Assembly (NCBI GenBank): GCA_963732875.1
Contig: CAVTBD010000003.1
Location: forward strand, 1 to 64,000
Direction: 5' to 3'
Source of the DNA: WHSO01 sp963732875
GTDB lineage: Bacteria > Pseudomonadota > Alphaproteobacteria > SMXQ01
DNA: 64,000 nt
The position numbers were made by a program, and so were the translations under genes. The notes under the pieces are model-generated. The model did not search any database and had not been told where the DNA came from. It saw nothing but the letters and a program-made list of their open reading frames with translations. This document shows positions 8,676-17,063 of this stretch, one piece after another (the first letter of the stretch is position 1; each line of letters opens with the position of its first letter).

Positions 8676-9386
8676 ATGGCGAGGGTCATATGGAATAACC
8701 GTTGGAAGAATTTTAGCGCCTTCGACGATTGGATCGATCATCATTTCTGTAAAGCGGGCGCGGCGGTGTTTGCGCGCGAGCACTGCGTCTTTGCTCGGCA
8801 TTTCCCACGTTGGTTCGGCGCCATCATCAGTAACTGTCCGGAAATGGCGCCTCGCCAGTACATGATCGAGAACATGTACGTGGAGGAAGTGAAGGATCCT
8901 GCCATTTCAACAGGGCATTACGAGAGCATGGTGAATTTTGCCGTCGCGCTTGGCCTCAGTCGCAAATTTGTGAATGAATACAATGGAGCGGTGTACACCC
9001 GTATGGCCCTCGCTTACTGGGACCGCGCGAGTCGCGCATGGCCTTGGCTTGAGGCCTTCGCTGCGGTTGCTGGCCTTGAGGGGGCACGCGGGCCGCTGGT
9101 GAAGAAAATGGGGCGCACCCGGCCCATGAACGCTACCGTTTGGGGGCAACTCGGTCTCAAAGGTAAGGCTATGGAGCATTGGCAGGCCGCCGATGAGGCT
9201 GACCTCCCGGACGGCGGCCACGGCGATATGACCCTTAAGATTCTCGCGAAATTTGCGGACACGCCCCAAAAGCGGTCGCGCGTACTCGATGTGCTTGAGG
9301 AATCGATGCAGATGCGTTGGGCCCACTTCGATGCCATTGGGCGTGAGGCGATTGCAGTATCGGGTCACCACCACAAGAAGCATTGA
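8676..9386 (+). CDS. HDO subfamily A paralogue, N-terminus disrupted
   Basis: 236 residues, strongly similar to the preceding protein, with E in AREHCVFARHF, YVEEVKD...TGHYES, GLEGAR and EHWQAADEADLPDGGH conserved. Homology reaches nine residues upstream of the ATG 8676 (ESFEKK in frame), but that stretch is cut by TGA 8655-8657. A better ribosome site (GGGAGA) precedes ATG 8648, whose frame stops after MKS. Removing one T at 8656-8657 would fuse MKS to ESFEKKMARV and restore the expected start. So the gene either starts inefficiently at 8676 or carries a one-base error. The His-rich end (HHHKKH) is unusual. Confidence 0.7.
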   Translation: MARVIWNNRWKNFSAFDDWIDHHFCKAGAAVFAREHCVFARHFPRWFGAIISNCPEMAPRQYMIENMYVEEVKDPAISTGHYESMVNFAVALGLSRKFVNEYNGAVYTRMALAYWDRASRAWPWLEAFAAVAGLEGARGPLVKKMGRTRPMNATVWGQLGLKGKAMEHWQAADEADLPDGGHGDMTLKILAKFADTPQKRSRVLDVLEESMQMRWAHFDAIGREAIAVSGHHHKKH

Positions 9387-9782
9387 AGCATTGGGTTCTA
9401 TACCTTGAGGGAGCGGAGAGCATCCTGAATGTGCGCGGCTATTCGCCGCTCTGCTCCCGGATAACATCAAGGTCCTCACAGGCTGTTCCGGCATGGCCGG
9501 CATGTGGCTCGCCGTCGAGCGCAGAGAGTTCGGCAGCTTCTGTAGCCGGTTCAGCTCGACCAGGATCAAGAAGCACCAGTGGATCAGCGCGAAGTCCTCT
9601 CCATGCTCTGCGAAAGGCACGTGTATACGGTCTGTTGCCCGCGTCACTGGCGTTTTTGTGATCCACATAGGATCGCAGCAGCCGTGCGAACAAACTGATC
9701 TGAGTTCCCCAATATCAGAGTGATGCGGCCAAGGCCCGAGAGTTGTCGGTAGCAATAGCTGCCCGTTCTTTGGCCGCTGACA
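9387..9782. other. Intergenic, no gene recognised
   Basis: A long open frame runs on the minus strand through this stretch and into the reverse of the preceding gene, but its translation matches no family I know and has no ribosome site. I see no RNA gene or repeat here. The operator copy 2 begins at its right end. Confidence 0.4.
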
Positions 9783-9801
9783 TGTCAAATTATAATTGAC
9801 A
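9783..9801. promoter_or_regulatory. Inverted-repeat operator, copy 2
   Basis: Exact TGTCAA-N7-TTGACA with an A/T-only spacer, 133 bases before the VOC gene at 9934. The region 3' of it (ACG.TGAATAC to TTGTGTTAAC) parallels that after copy 1. Likely the control site of the VOC/aldolase pair. Confidence 0.65.
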
Positions 9802-9933
9802 CGTTGAATACCAAACCGTTCGTTGTGTTAACTTTTCTGCCCCATATTCTATTGACTTAGAGAGTTTAAGAGACGGACGGTAAGGAAGATCCTACTTGGT
9901 GCGCATTCCAATATGGAAGACGGGGAGAGTTTG

Positions 9934-10509
9934 ATGGACGCACATAGCATCACCGAAGATAGAAGAGTCGAAGCTGCGAAAAGCGCATCCTCTGCTCATC
10001 CCGCCTCCTATGCCGGGGAGTCGCCGATAAAGGTGAAGAAGCTCGGTCACCTTGTGTATGAGGTCAGCGACATGGAGCGTTCCGTAAGATTCTGGAAAGA
10101 GGTGATGGGGTTCAAAGAAACAGACCGGAACGAGATAGGGATGGTCTTCTTCCGATGCAATGCGGACCATCATGCAATCGGTCTCAAGCCCGTGAAGGGG
10201 AAAACCACTCGAAATATGGAAGCCGGACTCCAAGTTGAGCACCTCGCCATGGAAGTTGAGAATACGGACGTACTGCTACTCACCCGCGACTATCTGGAAA
10301 AAAACAACATCCCCATTGTTTTTCAGGGCCGCAAGGGCGCGGGGTGCAATTACGCCATTAATTTTCTCGATCCGGATGGCTACGAGTTCGAGCTTTACTG
10401 CAATATGGACCAGATTGACGAATTGAACAGGCTTAGACCTAAGGAGCAATTTATCCGGGCAGGTACGTTGGAAGAGGCACTGGCTAACCCCGTGCCAAAA
10501 AGCTGGTGA
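9934..10509 (+). CDS. VOC-family (extradiol dioxygenase-like) metalloprotein
   Basis: 191 residues with a two-module vicinal-oxygen-chelate fold. Candidate metal ligands are H39 (KKLGHLVYEV), H103 (VEHLAMEV) and E153 (DGYEFELYC), with H80 at the end of module one. This 2-His-1-Glu set is that of type I extradiol dioxygenases and glyoxalase relatives, but the protein has only one domain. ATG 9934 is chosen because GGGGAGAG stands six bases upstream; an ATG 21 bases earlier is weaker. The first 30 residues are a poorly conserved leader. Followed after 96 bases by a hydratase-aldolase-like gene, so a ring-cleavage role is attractive but unproven. Confidence 0.75.
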   Translation: MDAHSITEDRRVEAAKSASSAHPASYAGESPIKVKKLGHLVYEVSDMERSVRFWKEVMGFKETDRNEIGMVFFRCNADHHAIGLKPVKGKTTRNMEAGLQVEHLAMEVENTDVLLLTRDYLEKNNIPIVFQGRKGAGCNYAINFLDPDGYEFELYCNMDQIDELNRLRPKEQFIRAGTLEEALANPVPKSW

Positions 10510-10605
10510 GATTCTTCTAGAAATAAGACGCAATTCTTCTGACAGCATATCTGAGGAATGGTGCATTCACCTCTCCTCCAAGTGCGCTGCAATAAAGGAG
10601 ACTTC

Positions 10606-11565
10606 ATGATCACGTATTCCGACCTCGCCGGGGTCATGGCGATGATGCCCGCGTTTTCTACCGATGACGCCGCTGACATCCGCGCGACTGATACTGTAGC
10701 ACTCGACCGCCTGGAAGCAGGTCTGGAGCGCATGATTGGAGACGGAGCAAACGTAATTTCTACGACCGGCAGCTTTGGGGAATTCCACACTCTGCTGCCC
10801 GATGAATTCGAATTGCTTGCTCGCCACGCTACGGAAATCAACAACCGCCGGATCCCGATGTTTGTTGGGGTTACGGGGCTTAACAGCCGTGATGTCGTAC
10901 ACAAGATGAAGGTGGTCGCGGAGACCAAGGCTGCGGGTGTTCTGGTTGGGGTGCCTTTTTATTTTCCGTCGTCTCCTCGAAATGCCATCCGCTTTTTCGA
11001 TGACATTGCCGAGATGTTCCCAAACCTCGGCATTATGATCTATCACAATCCACCGCTTCATAACGTCAAGCTGACCTTGCCAATCGTGCAGGAGATCATG
11101 AAGATTCCGAACGTTGTGGCTATGAAGGATAGCCATCGAGAGCCGGCCGAATTCCTTCGGCTTTCCGAAATGACTAAAGGCAAAATGGCTGTCTTCGTAA
11201 ATCAGCTTCAATATGCTGCGTTCTCGCCATTGGGAGCACGGGGCTTCTGGTCGATTGACTCCTGGATGGGGCCATGGCCACTCCTGGCCTTGCGGGATAC
11301 CGTCGCGCAAGGCGACATGGAGCGGGCAAAGGAAATTACCCTCGACCTTGCGCTCCCGGTTGGGGCGTCGCCGCCGAATCTTTCATGGCGGGAAACTGCC
11401 GCGAAGATCGCCATTCGCTATGCAGGCTATGTTGATCCAGGGCCGCTGCGGCCGCCGTTTGTCGAGATCCCTCCGGAAGTCGATGCCGCGCAAAAGGCAA
11501 AAGCTGAAAAATGGGCGGGACTCTGCAAAAAGTACCGTGCCGCAGCCAACGTCGCAGCGGAATAA
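10606..11565 (+). CDS. DHDPS-superfamily aldolase, hydroxybenzylidenepyruvate hydratase-aldolase-like
   Basis: 319 residues of the class I, Schiff-base-forming DHDPS/N-acetylneuraminate lyase superfamily. Catalytic Y146 (IMIYHNPP) and K174 (VVAMKDSH) are present, and the usual GTTGE loop reads TTGSFGE. The LNSRDVVHKMK segment and a long C-terminal helix resemble NahE/PhdJ-type hydratase-aldolases, which split aldol-like side-chain products after extradiol cleavage. It follows the VOC gene closely, supporting such a pair. AAAGGAG before ATG 10606 decides the start. Could instead act on another 2-oxo acid. Confidence 0.75.
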   Translation: MITYSDLAGVMAMMPAFSTDDAADIRATDTVALDRLEAGLERMIGDGANVISTTGSFGEFHTLLPDEFELLARHATEINNRRIPMFVGVTGLNSRDVVHKMKVVAETKAAGVLVGVPFYFPSSPRNAIRFFDDIAEMFPNLGIMIYHNPPLHNVKLTLPIVQEIMKIPNVVAMKDSHREPAEFLRLSEMTKGKMAVFVNQLQYAAFSPLGARGFWSIDSWMGPWPLLALRDTVAQGDMERAKEITLDLALPVGASPPNLSWRETAAKIAIRYAGYVDPGPLRPPFVEIPPEVDAAQKAKAEKWAGLCKKYRAAANVAAE

Positions 11566-11601
11566 CGTTGATAGCTGAGCTTAGGTGTTGCTTTGCCTGT
11601 T

Positions 11602-12555
11602 TCAGACGGTCTCGATTGCCGCTACTTTCGCGTTCGGTCGGGACGGCGCGTCACCATCGCTCACTGACATCTTCTGCTCTTTAAATGTCTCGTCCAGATA
11701 ATCAAGGAAAACCTGCATTCGCATCGGCATGTGGTGATCTTTGGGGTAGAGAGCGTACAGAGCTCGCTTGTCGAGTTCGAACTTCGAAAGAATCTGTTTG
11801 AGCCGGCCCCTTTTAATGTCTTCCGCGACGAGGTATTGGCGCAGGATTGCGATCCCCACCCCTCTCAGGGCTGCATGATGCACGACAGCAGAGGTGTTGG
11901 TGCGGAGCGTGCCCGAGACGTGGACGCGTTTGCGGCCGGATTTTGCGCGGAATTCCCAGGTGTTTCGGCCCGATCCGCTAGGATCCAGACAATTGTGATC
12001 CGTTAGGTCGGCTGGTGCTTGCGGGAGACCGTGCATGTCGATGTACCCGGGAGACGCGACAAGGATGCGAGGCAGGCTCACAATGGCGCGTGCCATGAGG
12101 GCCGAGTCCCGGCTTGGCAACGAACCGAGCACAAAATCATAAGCGCTGGTGTCAGGCTCAAGATGCCGATCGGCAAGTGTGAATTGAAGAGAAATCTCCG
12201 GGTACCGGAGGCAGAAACCAGCAATGAGTGGGGCTAATACCACATCGCCGAAAGTTTTCGGGGCTAGAATCTTCAAATCGCCCCTTGGTGTTATTACCTC
12301 ATTCCTTGCACGCTCTTCATTGGCGCTCAGTTGGGCTAACAGTTTTACGCAGCTTTCGTAGTACTCAGCTCCGATGCCGGTGATCTTAATGCCGTGTGTG
12401 TCGCGGTGCATAAGTCCTATTCCGAGCATGGCTTCAAGTTCCTGAATGCGTTTCGACACCATCGCTCGGGTGACTTCCAGCTTGCGAGCCGCCCGCGTAT
12501 AGCTGCCTTCCCGAACGACCACGATGAACGTCTCCATGAGCTTAAAGCGGTCCAT
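11602..12555 (-). CDS. LysR-type transcriptional regulator
   Basis: 317 residues. The N-terminal winged HTH is seen as MDRFKLMETFIVVVREGSYTR-type start, AARKLEVTRAMVSKRIQELE and LFHRDTHG-like wing (LMHRDTHGIKIT), and a periplasmic-binding-like effector domain follows. ATG 12555 has AGGGGA seven bases upstream; GTG 12561 is the alternative. It is divergent from the HDO gene at 12720, and the inverted repeat at 12611-12629 lies between them. It is therefore the best candidate for the protein that reads the TGTCAA-N7-TTGACA sites, though typical LysR boxes are T-N11-A. Convergent with the aldolase gene. Confidence 0.85.
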   Translation of the reverse strand: MDRFKLMETFIVVVREGSYTRAARKLEVTRAMVSKRIQELEAMLGIGLMHRDTHGIKITGIGAEYYESCVKLLAQLSANEERARNEVITPRGDLKILAPKTFGDVVLAPLIAGFCLRYPEISLQFTLADRHLEPDTSAYDFVLGSLPSRDSALMARAIVSLPRILVASPGYIDMHGLPQAPADLTDHNCLDPSGSGRNTWEFRAKSGRKRVHVSGTLRTNTSAVVHHAALRGVGIAILRQYLVAEDIKRGRLKQILSKFELDKRALYALYPKDHHMPMRMQVFLDYLDETFKEQKMSVSDGDAPSRPNAKVAAIETV

Positions 12556-12610
12556 TGCCACGTCCCCTGTCGACTATCTCTAAGCGTATTGGGCATTTTA
12601 TGCGCCTCTT

Positions 12611-12629
12611 TGTCAAACCGTAGTTGACA
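12611..12629. promoter_or_regulatory. Inverted-repeat operator, copy 3
   Basis: Exact TGTCAA-N7-TTGACA in the 164-base divergent region between the LysR gene and the HDO gene at 12720. The spacer is GC-richer than in copies 1 and 2. The position suits autoregulation plus control of the downstream operon. Confidence 0.65.
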
Positions 12630-12719
12630 CAGTCGCAAGTGGAAAGGTCGTAGGCGACGCGGTTTATAGCGCATACCCTGCATCGAGATTGAACACCTCA
12701 GCGGAAAGGAAAGGTCGCT

Positions 12720-13517
12720 ATGGCCAAAGCGCGCTCGCCACAGGAATTTGAAACGGAAATTCTTGATTTGCTTCAGGAATTTCGCTGGGGCACACCGACG
12801 TTGCTGGAGGAGTACAACAGGAACCATCTGAGCAAAGAAGGCGCGCTCGTCTATGCCATGGAGCATTGCGTGTTTGCTGCCAACTTCCCGCGGTGGCTTG
12901 CGAACATCACCGGCAATTGCCCGCACTTGAAAGTGCGCAAATATCTTATCGAGAACATGTTCGTGGAGGAGGTGAAGGATCCCACCATCACGACAGGTCA
13001 CTACGAAAGCCTCGTTGATTTCGCGGTCGCCCTAGGTGGGGATCGGGATTTTATCTACAGCTATAATGGCGCTCCGATCACAGCCATGCGCATTGCCTAC
13101 TGCGAATGGGTCAGCCGTCAGAAGCCTTGGCTTGTTGCATTTGCGGCTATTGCCGGTAATGAGGTCGCGCGGGGCAAGGCAATGATCGCGCGTGTTGGCG
13201 AGCGCGCCCGCACGTCGCGCAAGACTTGGGAGCGCCTCGGTCTTACCGATGACGCTTTGGCCCACTGGGATGCCGCTGACGAGGCCGATTCGGATGAAGG
13301 CGGGCACGGCGATGCGCCGTTGGAGTTCCTTAAGGAGTATGCCACCACGCGTGAGGACCAGGATGCCTGTCTCGCGACCATGAAGGAGCGGCAGCAAGTC
13401 AACCGAATCTGGTCTGATCAGATCGGGGCATGGGCGTTTGAGGCTTCCGGCTTGGAGGCTCCGTCGCTGAACGGTCGTCAGCCATACACCTTTGATGTCA
13501 AAAAGAAGGCGGCCTAA
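12720..13517 (+). CDS. HDO subfamily A, third paralogue
   Basis: 265 residues and the same ligand pattern: E in AMEHCVFAANF, FVEEVKD...TGHYES, GNEVAR in place of GLEAAR, and AHWDAADEADSDEGGH. The histidine seven residues after the first Glu in the other two copies is Asn here (AANF). The C-terminus is extended by some 20 residues ending DVKKKAA. ATG 12720 follows AAAGGAAAGG. First gene after operator copy 3, with a terminator-like hairpin directly behind it, so it may be a single-gene transcript or a leaky lead into the SDR operon. Substrate unknown. Confidence 0.75.
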   Translation: MAKARSPQEFETEILDLLQEFRWGTPTLLEEYNRNHLSKEGALVYAMEHCVFAANFPRWLANITGNCPHLKVRKYLIENMFVEEVKDPTITTGHYESLVDFAVALGGDRDFIYSYNGAPITAMRIAYCEWVSRQKPWLVAFAAIAGNEVARGKAMIARVGERARTSRKTWERLGLTDDALAHWDAADEADSDEGGHGDAPLEFLKEYATTREDQDACLATMKERQQVNRIWSDQIGAWAFEASGLEAPSLNGRQPYTFDVKKKAA

Positions 13518-13526
13518 AGAATACTG

Positions 13527-13559
13527 ACGGCGCATCAGGGTAATGCCTTGGTGCGCCGT
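13527..13559 (+). terminator. Rho-independent terminator candidate
   Basis: ACGGCGCA and TGCGCCGT form an eight-pair stem with a 17-base loop, followed by TGTTCATTT. It lies ten bases after the HDO stop codon. Confidence 0.5.
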
Positions 13560-13680
13560 TGTTCATTTGCTCGCCTTTTTCATGTGTCATAGTGAAAGGG
13601 TAGGCTTCTGAGACGTCAGCGTTAGCCGAATCGACTGAACAGAAAATAGTTCGGCTGTGATGTCCACGCAGGGGGACATT

Positions 13681-14463
13681 TTGGATAATTCGCGTCGCGC
13701 TGCCATAGTCACAGGTGGCGCATCCGGTATCGGGTTGGAGATTGTTCGCCATCTTTTGAGCGAAGGCCTATCTGTCGTTGTGGCCGACTGCGATAAGGAC
13801 GCGAGCAGTGCCGCTTGCCGATTACTCGGCGGGGATCGTGCCGACCTCCGTTTCGTTCTTGCTGACGTCGGCACGTCCGATGGCGTGGAGAAGGTCGTTG
13901 GCACGGCGGTCCAGGATTTCGGCCGTATAGATGTCCTTTGCAATAATGCCGCATTCCACCCCATGCAGCGAATTGATGAACATGACCTGGAAGATTGGCA
14001 TCGGACTTTTCGCGTTAATGTCGATGCGCCATTGATGATGAGCCAGGCCGTGCTGCCGCACATGAAGGCTCGGTGCGCGGGCAGCATAATCAACATGGGT
14101 TCCATTAGCGGCAAGGTCCCCTACGCCGGTGGTGGTGCTTACGCCGCATCCAAGGCCGCGTTGGCCATGCTGACGCGGGTGCTCGCGATCGAGGTGGGTG
14201 AGTTTGGGGTTACCGTGAACTGCATCGCCCCGGGCGCTATCCGGCACGGCCCGCGCCCGGTCGACGAGGCGCCTCCGTCGAACATCCCGATCGGCCGCGC
14301 CGGCACGCCGGCCGACGTGGCGCATCTCGTTTCTTATCTCGCATCCGATGCCGCACGCTATCTCACCGGCTCGGTGATCGTCCTTGACGGCGGCGCGACC
14401 GCCGGTCGGGTCCGCGAAGGCGGGCGCCGACGTGACCCCGCAAAAAAGGAGCTCCGCCCGTGA
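13681..14463 (+). CDS. Short-chain dehydrogenase/reductase (SDR)
   Basis: 260 residues of classical SDR type: TGGASGIG cofactor loop (residues 11-18), CNNAAF, and catalytic S141, Y154 and K158 (GSISG, YAASK). It oxidises or reduces an alcohol/ketone with NAD(P). The TTG at 13681 is chosen because GGGGGA precedes it by six bases; upstream GTG/ATG codons lack a site. Its stop overlaps the GTG of the next gene (GTGA), so the two are translationally coupled. The metal-dependent NicX-like neighbour suggests a shared ring-degradation step. Confidence 0.83.
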   Translation: MDNSRRAAIVTGGASGIGLEIVRHLLSEGLSVVVADCDKDASSAACRLLGGDRADLRFVLADVGTSDGVEKVVGTAVQDFGRIDVLCNNAAFHPMQRIDEHDLEDWHRTFRVNVDAPLMMSQAVLPHMKARCAGSIINMGSISGKVPYAGGGAYAASKAALAMLTRVLAIEVGEFGVTVNCIAPGAIRHGPRPVDEAPPSNIPIGRAGTPADVAHLVSYLASDAARYLTGSVIVLDGGATAGRVREGGRRRDPAKKELRP

Positions 14464-15647
14464 CCGCATTTCCTCCCATGCCGCCGGAAGCGGCGCAATC
14501 GGTCAACGATATGCTCGACAACTGCGCCTGCGTGGAAGCGGGCCAGCACGTCCTGATCCTGGCGGCGAGCGACGGGCTGCATGGCGGCCGAAACATGGTC
14601 GATGCGACCGCCATCGCATGGATTCAGGCCGGCGTGCAGGCCCGCGGGGCACATCCGTCCGTGCTGTGGGTGGACATGCCGGTGCGGCGCAACGTGATCT
14701 GGCCCGAATTCGCGACGCGCGAGACCGTGTGGCGCATCCCTCCGATCGTCAAGCAGGCGATGAAGGGCGCAGACCTTCTCATCAACCACGTGCTCGACTT
14801 GTCTTCGGAGGAAGAACTGCGCGAACTGCCCGAAACGCTCAAGGAGTACAAACTGCCGATGGTGCGCAACATGGCGACAACGGCTCCGCTCCTGATGAGT
14901 GCCTGGGCGCGCACGCCCCACGAGCTGATCGCGGAAATCCGCTACCGTACCGGGGAACTGGTTGTGCCGGGTGAACGCTGGGTGCTCACGCATCCCAACG
15001 GTACCCGCCTCGAGGGTACCGTGGGGCCGGCGCCGGGCGGCAAGGCGGTGTATCCCTACTGGCGCAAGAACGGCTATTACCGGCCGTTCCCGGACGGCAT
15101 CTACCCAGCAGTCAATCCGGTCGGGACCGAGGGAGTCTTCATCTTCGATCACATGATGCCGGTCTGGGCGCGGCACATCGGCGTACCCTGCGTCTTCGAG
15201 CAGCCGGTGCGACTCACGGTCAAGGAAAACAAGGTGGCCGGCATCGAGGGCGGCGCAGAGGCCGAGACGCTGCGCGCGTTCCTGGCGGCGCTCGCAGATG
15301 TCATCGGCGAGGATGGCGCTTACGAAATCCGCGCGCCCCACGGCGGCGTGCATCCCTCGGCGCAGGTCTCGCCGGCGCAGTGCCCGGAGCCAGATTACCG
15401 CGAATTCATCGCTTCGTTCCACACATCGAGCCTGCACATGCATCTCGGTCAGGCCGGACACAATCGCGACTTCCCGTACAACCTTCACACCGCTGCCGAA
15501 TTGCGCGGCGCCACCCTTGAGATCGGCGGCAAGGTGCTGCACGACGCCGGTCGGCTCGGCGTCGCCGATGATCCGCGCGTCCAGGCGGTGGCGGCCAAGT
15601 ATCCCGACCGGCCGGGACTCGACGGGACGCGCTGGCTATATACCTAG
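14460..15647 (+). CDS. M29-aminopeptidase-fold protein, 2,5-dihydroxypyridine dioxygenase (NicX)-like
   Basis: 395 residues of the M29/leucyl-aminopeptidase-T fold, to which the Fe(II) enzyme NicX also belongs. The segment LTVKENKVAGIEGGAEAET resembles NicX's ITGIHGGFEAEYL region, and the C-terminal metal region has HTSSLHMHLG and HNRDF (histidines plus H-x2-D). Compared with NicX (about 350 residues) it is some 45 longer. GTG start, overlapping the SDR stop. It could be a dioxygenase opening an N-heterocyclic or dihydroxy ring, or a peptidase/amidase; the metal ligands alone do not decide. Followed by two Bug receptor genes. Confidence 0.6.
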   Translation: MTAFPPMPPEAAQSVNDMLDNCACVEAGQHVLILAASDGLHGGRNMVDATAIAWIQAGVQARGAHPSVLWVDMPVRRNVIWPEFATRETVWRIPPIVKQAMKGADLLINHVLDLSSEEELRELPETLKEYKLPMVRNMATTAPLLMSAWARTPHELIAEIRYRTGELVVPGERWVLTHPNGTRLEGTVGPAPGGKAVYPYWRKNGYYRPFPDGIYPAVNPVGTEGVFIFDHMMPVWARHIGVPCVFEQPVRLTVKENKVAGIEGGAEAETLRAFLAALADVIGEDGAYEIRAPHGGVHPSAQVSPAQCPEPDYREFIASFHTSSLHMHLGQAGHNRDFPYNLHTAAELRGATLEIGGKVLHDAGRLGVADDPRVQAVAAKYPDRPGLDGTRWLYT

Positions 15648-15753
15648 GATGGCAAGGCATCACGGCAAACGTAGCCCACTAATCGCAAGTCGGCTCAACA
15701 CTAGGGAAGGCGCCGAAGTACAAGCCTCCCATACCCAGGGGAAAGGTAAGATC

Positions 15754-16782
15754 ATGCAATACGTTAAGGGAAGCAATAAGCCTATGAAGTGGACTCTGGC
15801 CGCGGCGATGTGCGCTGCCGCGCTGACAGCCGCGGCGTCAAACGCGGCCGAGCTCTATCAGGGCAAGCGCATCATGCTTGTCATCGGTTACAAGCCTGGC
15901 GGGACGGCAGACGCAGACGGCAGGCTGGTGGCCAAGTACATCGGCCGGCACATTCCCGGCAATCCCAACATCGTCGTTCAGAACATGCCCGGCGCCGGTG
16001 GCATCGCGGCGACAAACTACGCCTACAACGTGGCGAAGCCCGACGGCATGGCTATCTACCAGCTCGGAAGCGGGCACTATCTTCAGCAGCTCGCCGGCTC
16101 GAAGGTCGTGAGATTCGACGTCAGCAAGATGCCGATTCTCGGGGCGTGGACCCGGACCCAGTACGCACTCGTCGCCCGCTCCGACAAGTTCAAGAGCATC
16201 GAGGACATGCAGAAGTCCAAGGAACCCGTGCGCTTCGCGACGTCCGGCATCGGCACCGGAACCTACCTCTACACGATCGTCTGGGAGAAGGCGCTCGGGC
16301 TCAAGTTCCACCTGATCACCGGATACGGCAGCAATGAGCAGGACCTGGCACTCGAGCGTGGCGAGGTCGATGCGCGCACAAATTCGGCCGAGAGCGTTGT
16401 CCTGAAGCATCCCGAATGGATCAAGAAGGATATCGCGCGCATTCTCGTCATCGGCGGCTCTGAGCGGGATCCGCTCGTCCCGAACGTCCGCACGATCCAG
16501 GAAATCAATCCCAATCCGGGTCCGTTCTACGAGACGGTCAGTGAGGGCCTCTCCGTGGCGCGGCCCTACGCTCTCACGCCGGGAACGCCGGCCCCAAATC
16601 TGAAGGTGCTGCGCGCGGCCTGGGATGAGATGCTGAAGGACAAGGACTTCCGTGCGGACGTGAAGAAGCGCAAATGGGACTTCGTGCCGACGTCGTATGA
16701 GAAGCTCGAGGCATTCTATAGCAAGGTTATCAAGGAGACGTCGCCGGAAGTCGTCTCCGAGCTGAAGGCGATTTTTCCATGA
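15754..16782 (+). CDS. Bug-family TTT substrate receptor
   Basis: 342 residues with signal peptide MKWTLAAAMCAAALTAAASNA after a ten-residue N-terminal extension. Family segments LYQGKRIMLVIGYKPGGTAD, VQNMPGAGGIAATNYAYN and RTIQEINPN are present. ATG 15754 is preceded by GGGGAAAGG; ATG 15784 would give a more typical signal peptide. It lacks the Lys-rich tail. It lies 106 bases behind the NicX-like gene, probably in the same operon, so it may bind the compound processed there. Confidence 0.87.
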   Translation: MQYVKGSNKPMKWTLAAAMCAAALTAAASNAAELYQGKRIMLVIGYKPGGTADADGRLVAKYIGRHIPGNPNIVVQNMPGAGGIAATNYAYNVAKPDGMAIYQLGSGHYLQQLAGSKVVRFDVSKMPILGAWTRTQYALVARSDKFKSIEDMQKSKEPVRFATSGIGTGTYLYTIVWEKALGLKFHLITGYGSNEQDLALERGEVDARTNSAESVVLKHPEWIKKDIARILVIGGSERDPLVPNVRTIQEINPNPGPFYETVSEGLSVARPYALTPGTPAPNLKVLRAAWDEMLKDKDFRADVKKRKWDFVPTSYEKLEAFYSKVIKETSPEVVSELKAIFP

Positions 16783-17063
16783 TTTTGGGAGCTGCTTTCA
16801 ACGGTGGTGACGCCGCACGAGAGAAATAGTCCATGCCGGAGACGAATTGCTGACGAGGATGCGGTCAATACAGTGGCAGTTGGCGACTACTTGCCACCGA
16901 AGAGATGATTGCACCAAGGAAGCGGCTAATGAAGGCCGTATGTTTTCCCTATGACTTGTTCTTGGAGACGCACCGTTCGAAAATAGGAAGCATAGTAGAA
17001 GAAGCACAGTAGAAAAAGAATGATAAAATCGAAGGGACCAACAAAACCTGACTGGAGGCTTCA

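Noticed and set aside
8907..9788. 293-residue minus-strand frame reaching into the gap after the HDO gene
   Set aside because: Half of it is antisense to the HDO gene; the gap part has no homology I recognise.
14358..15542. 394-residue minus-strand frame
   Set aside because: Antisense of the NicX-like gene; low-complexity Arg/His composition.
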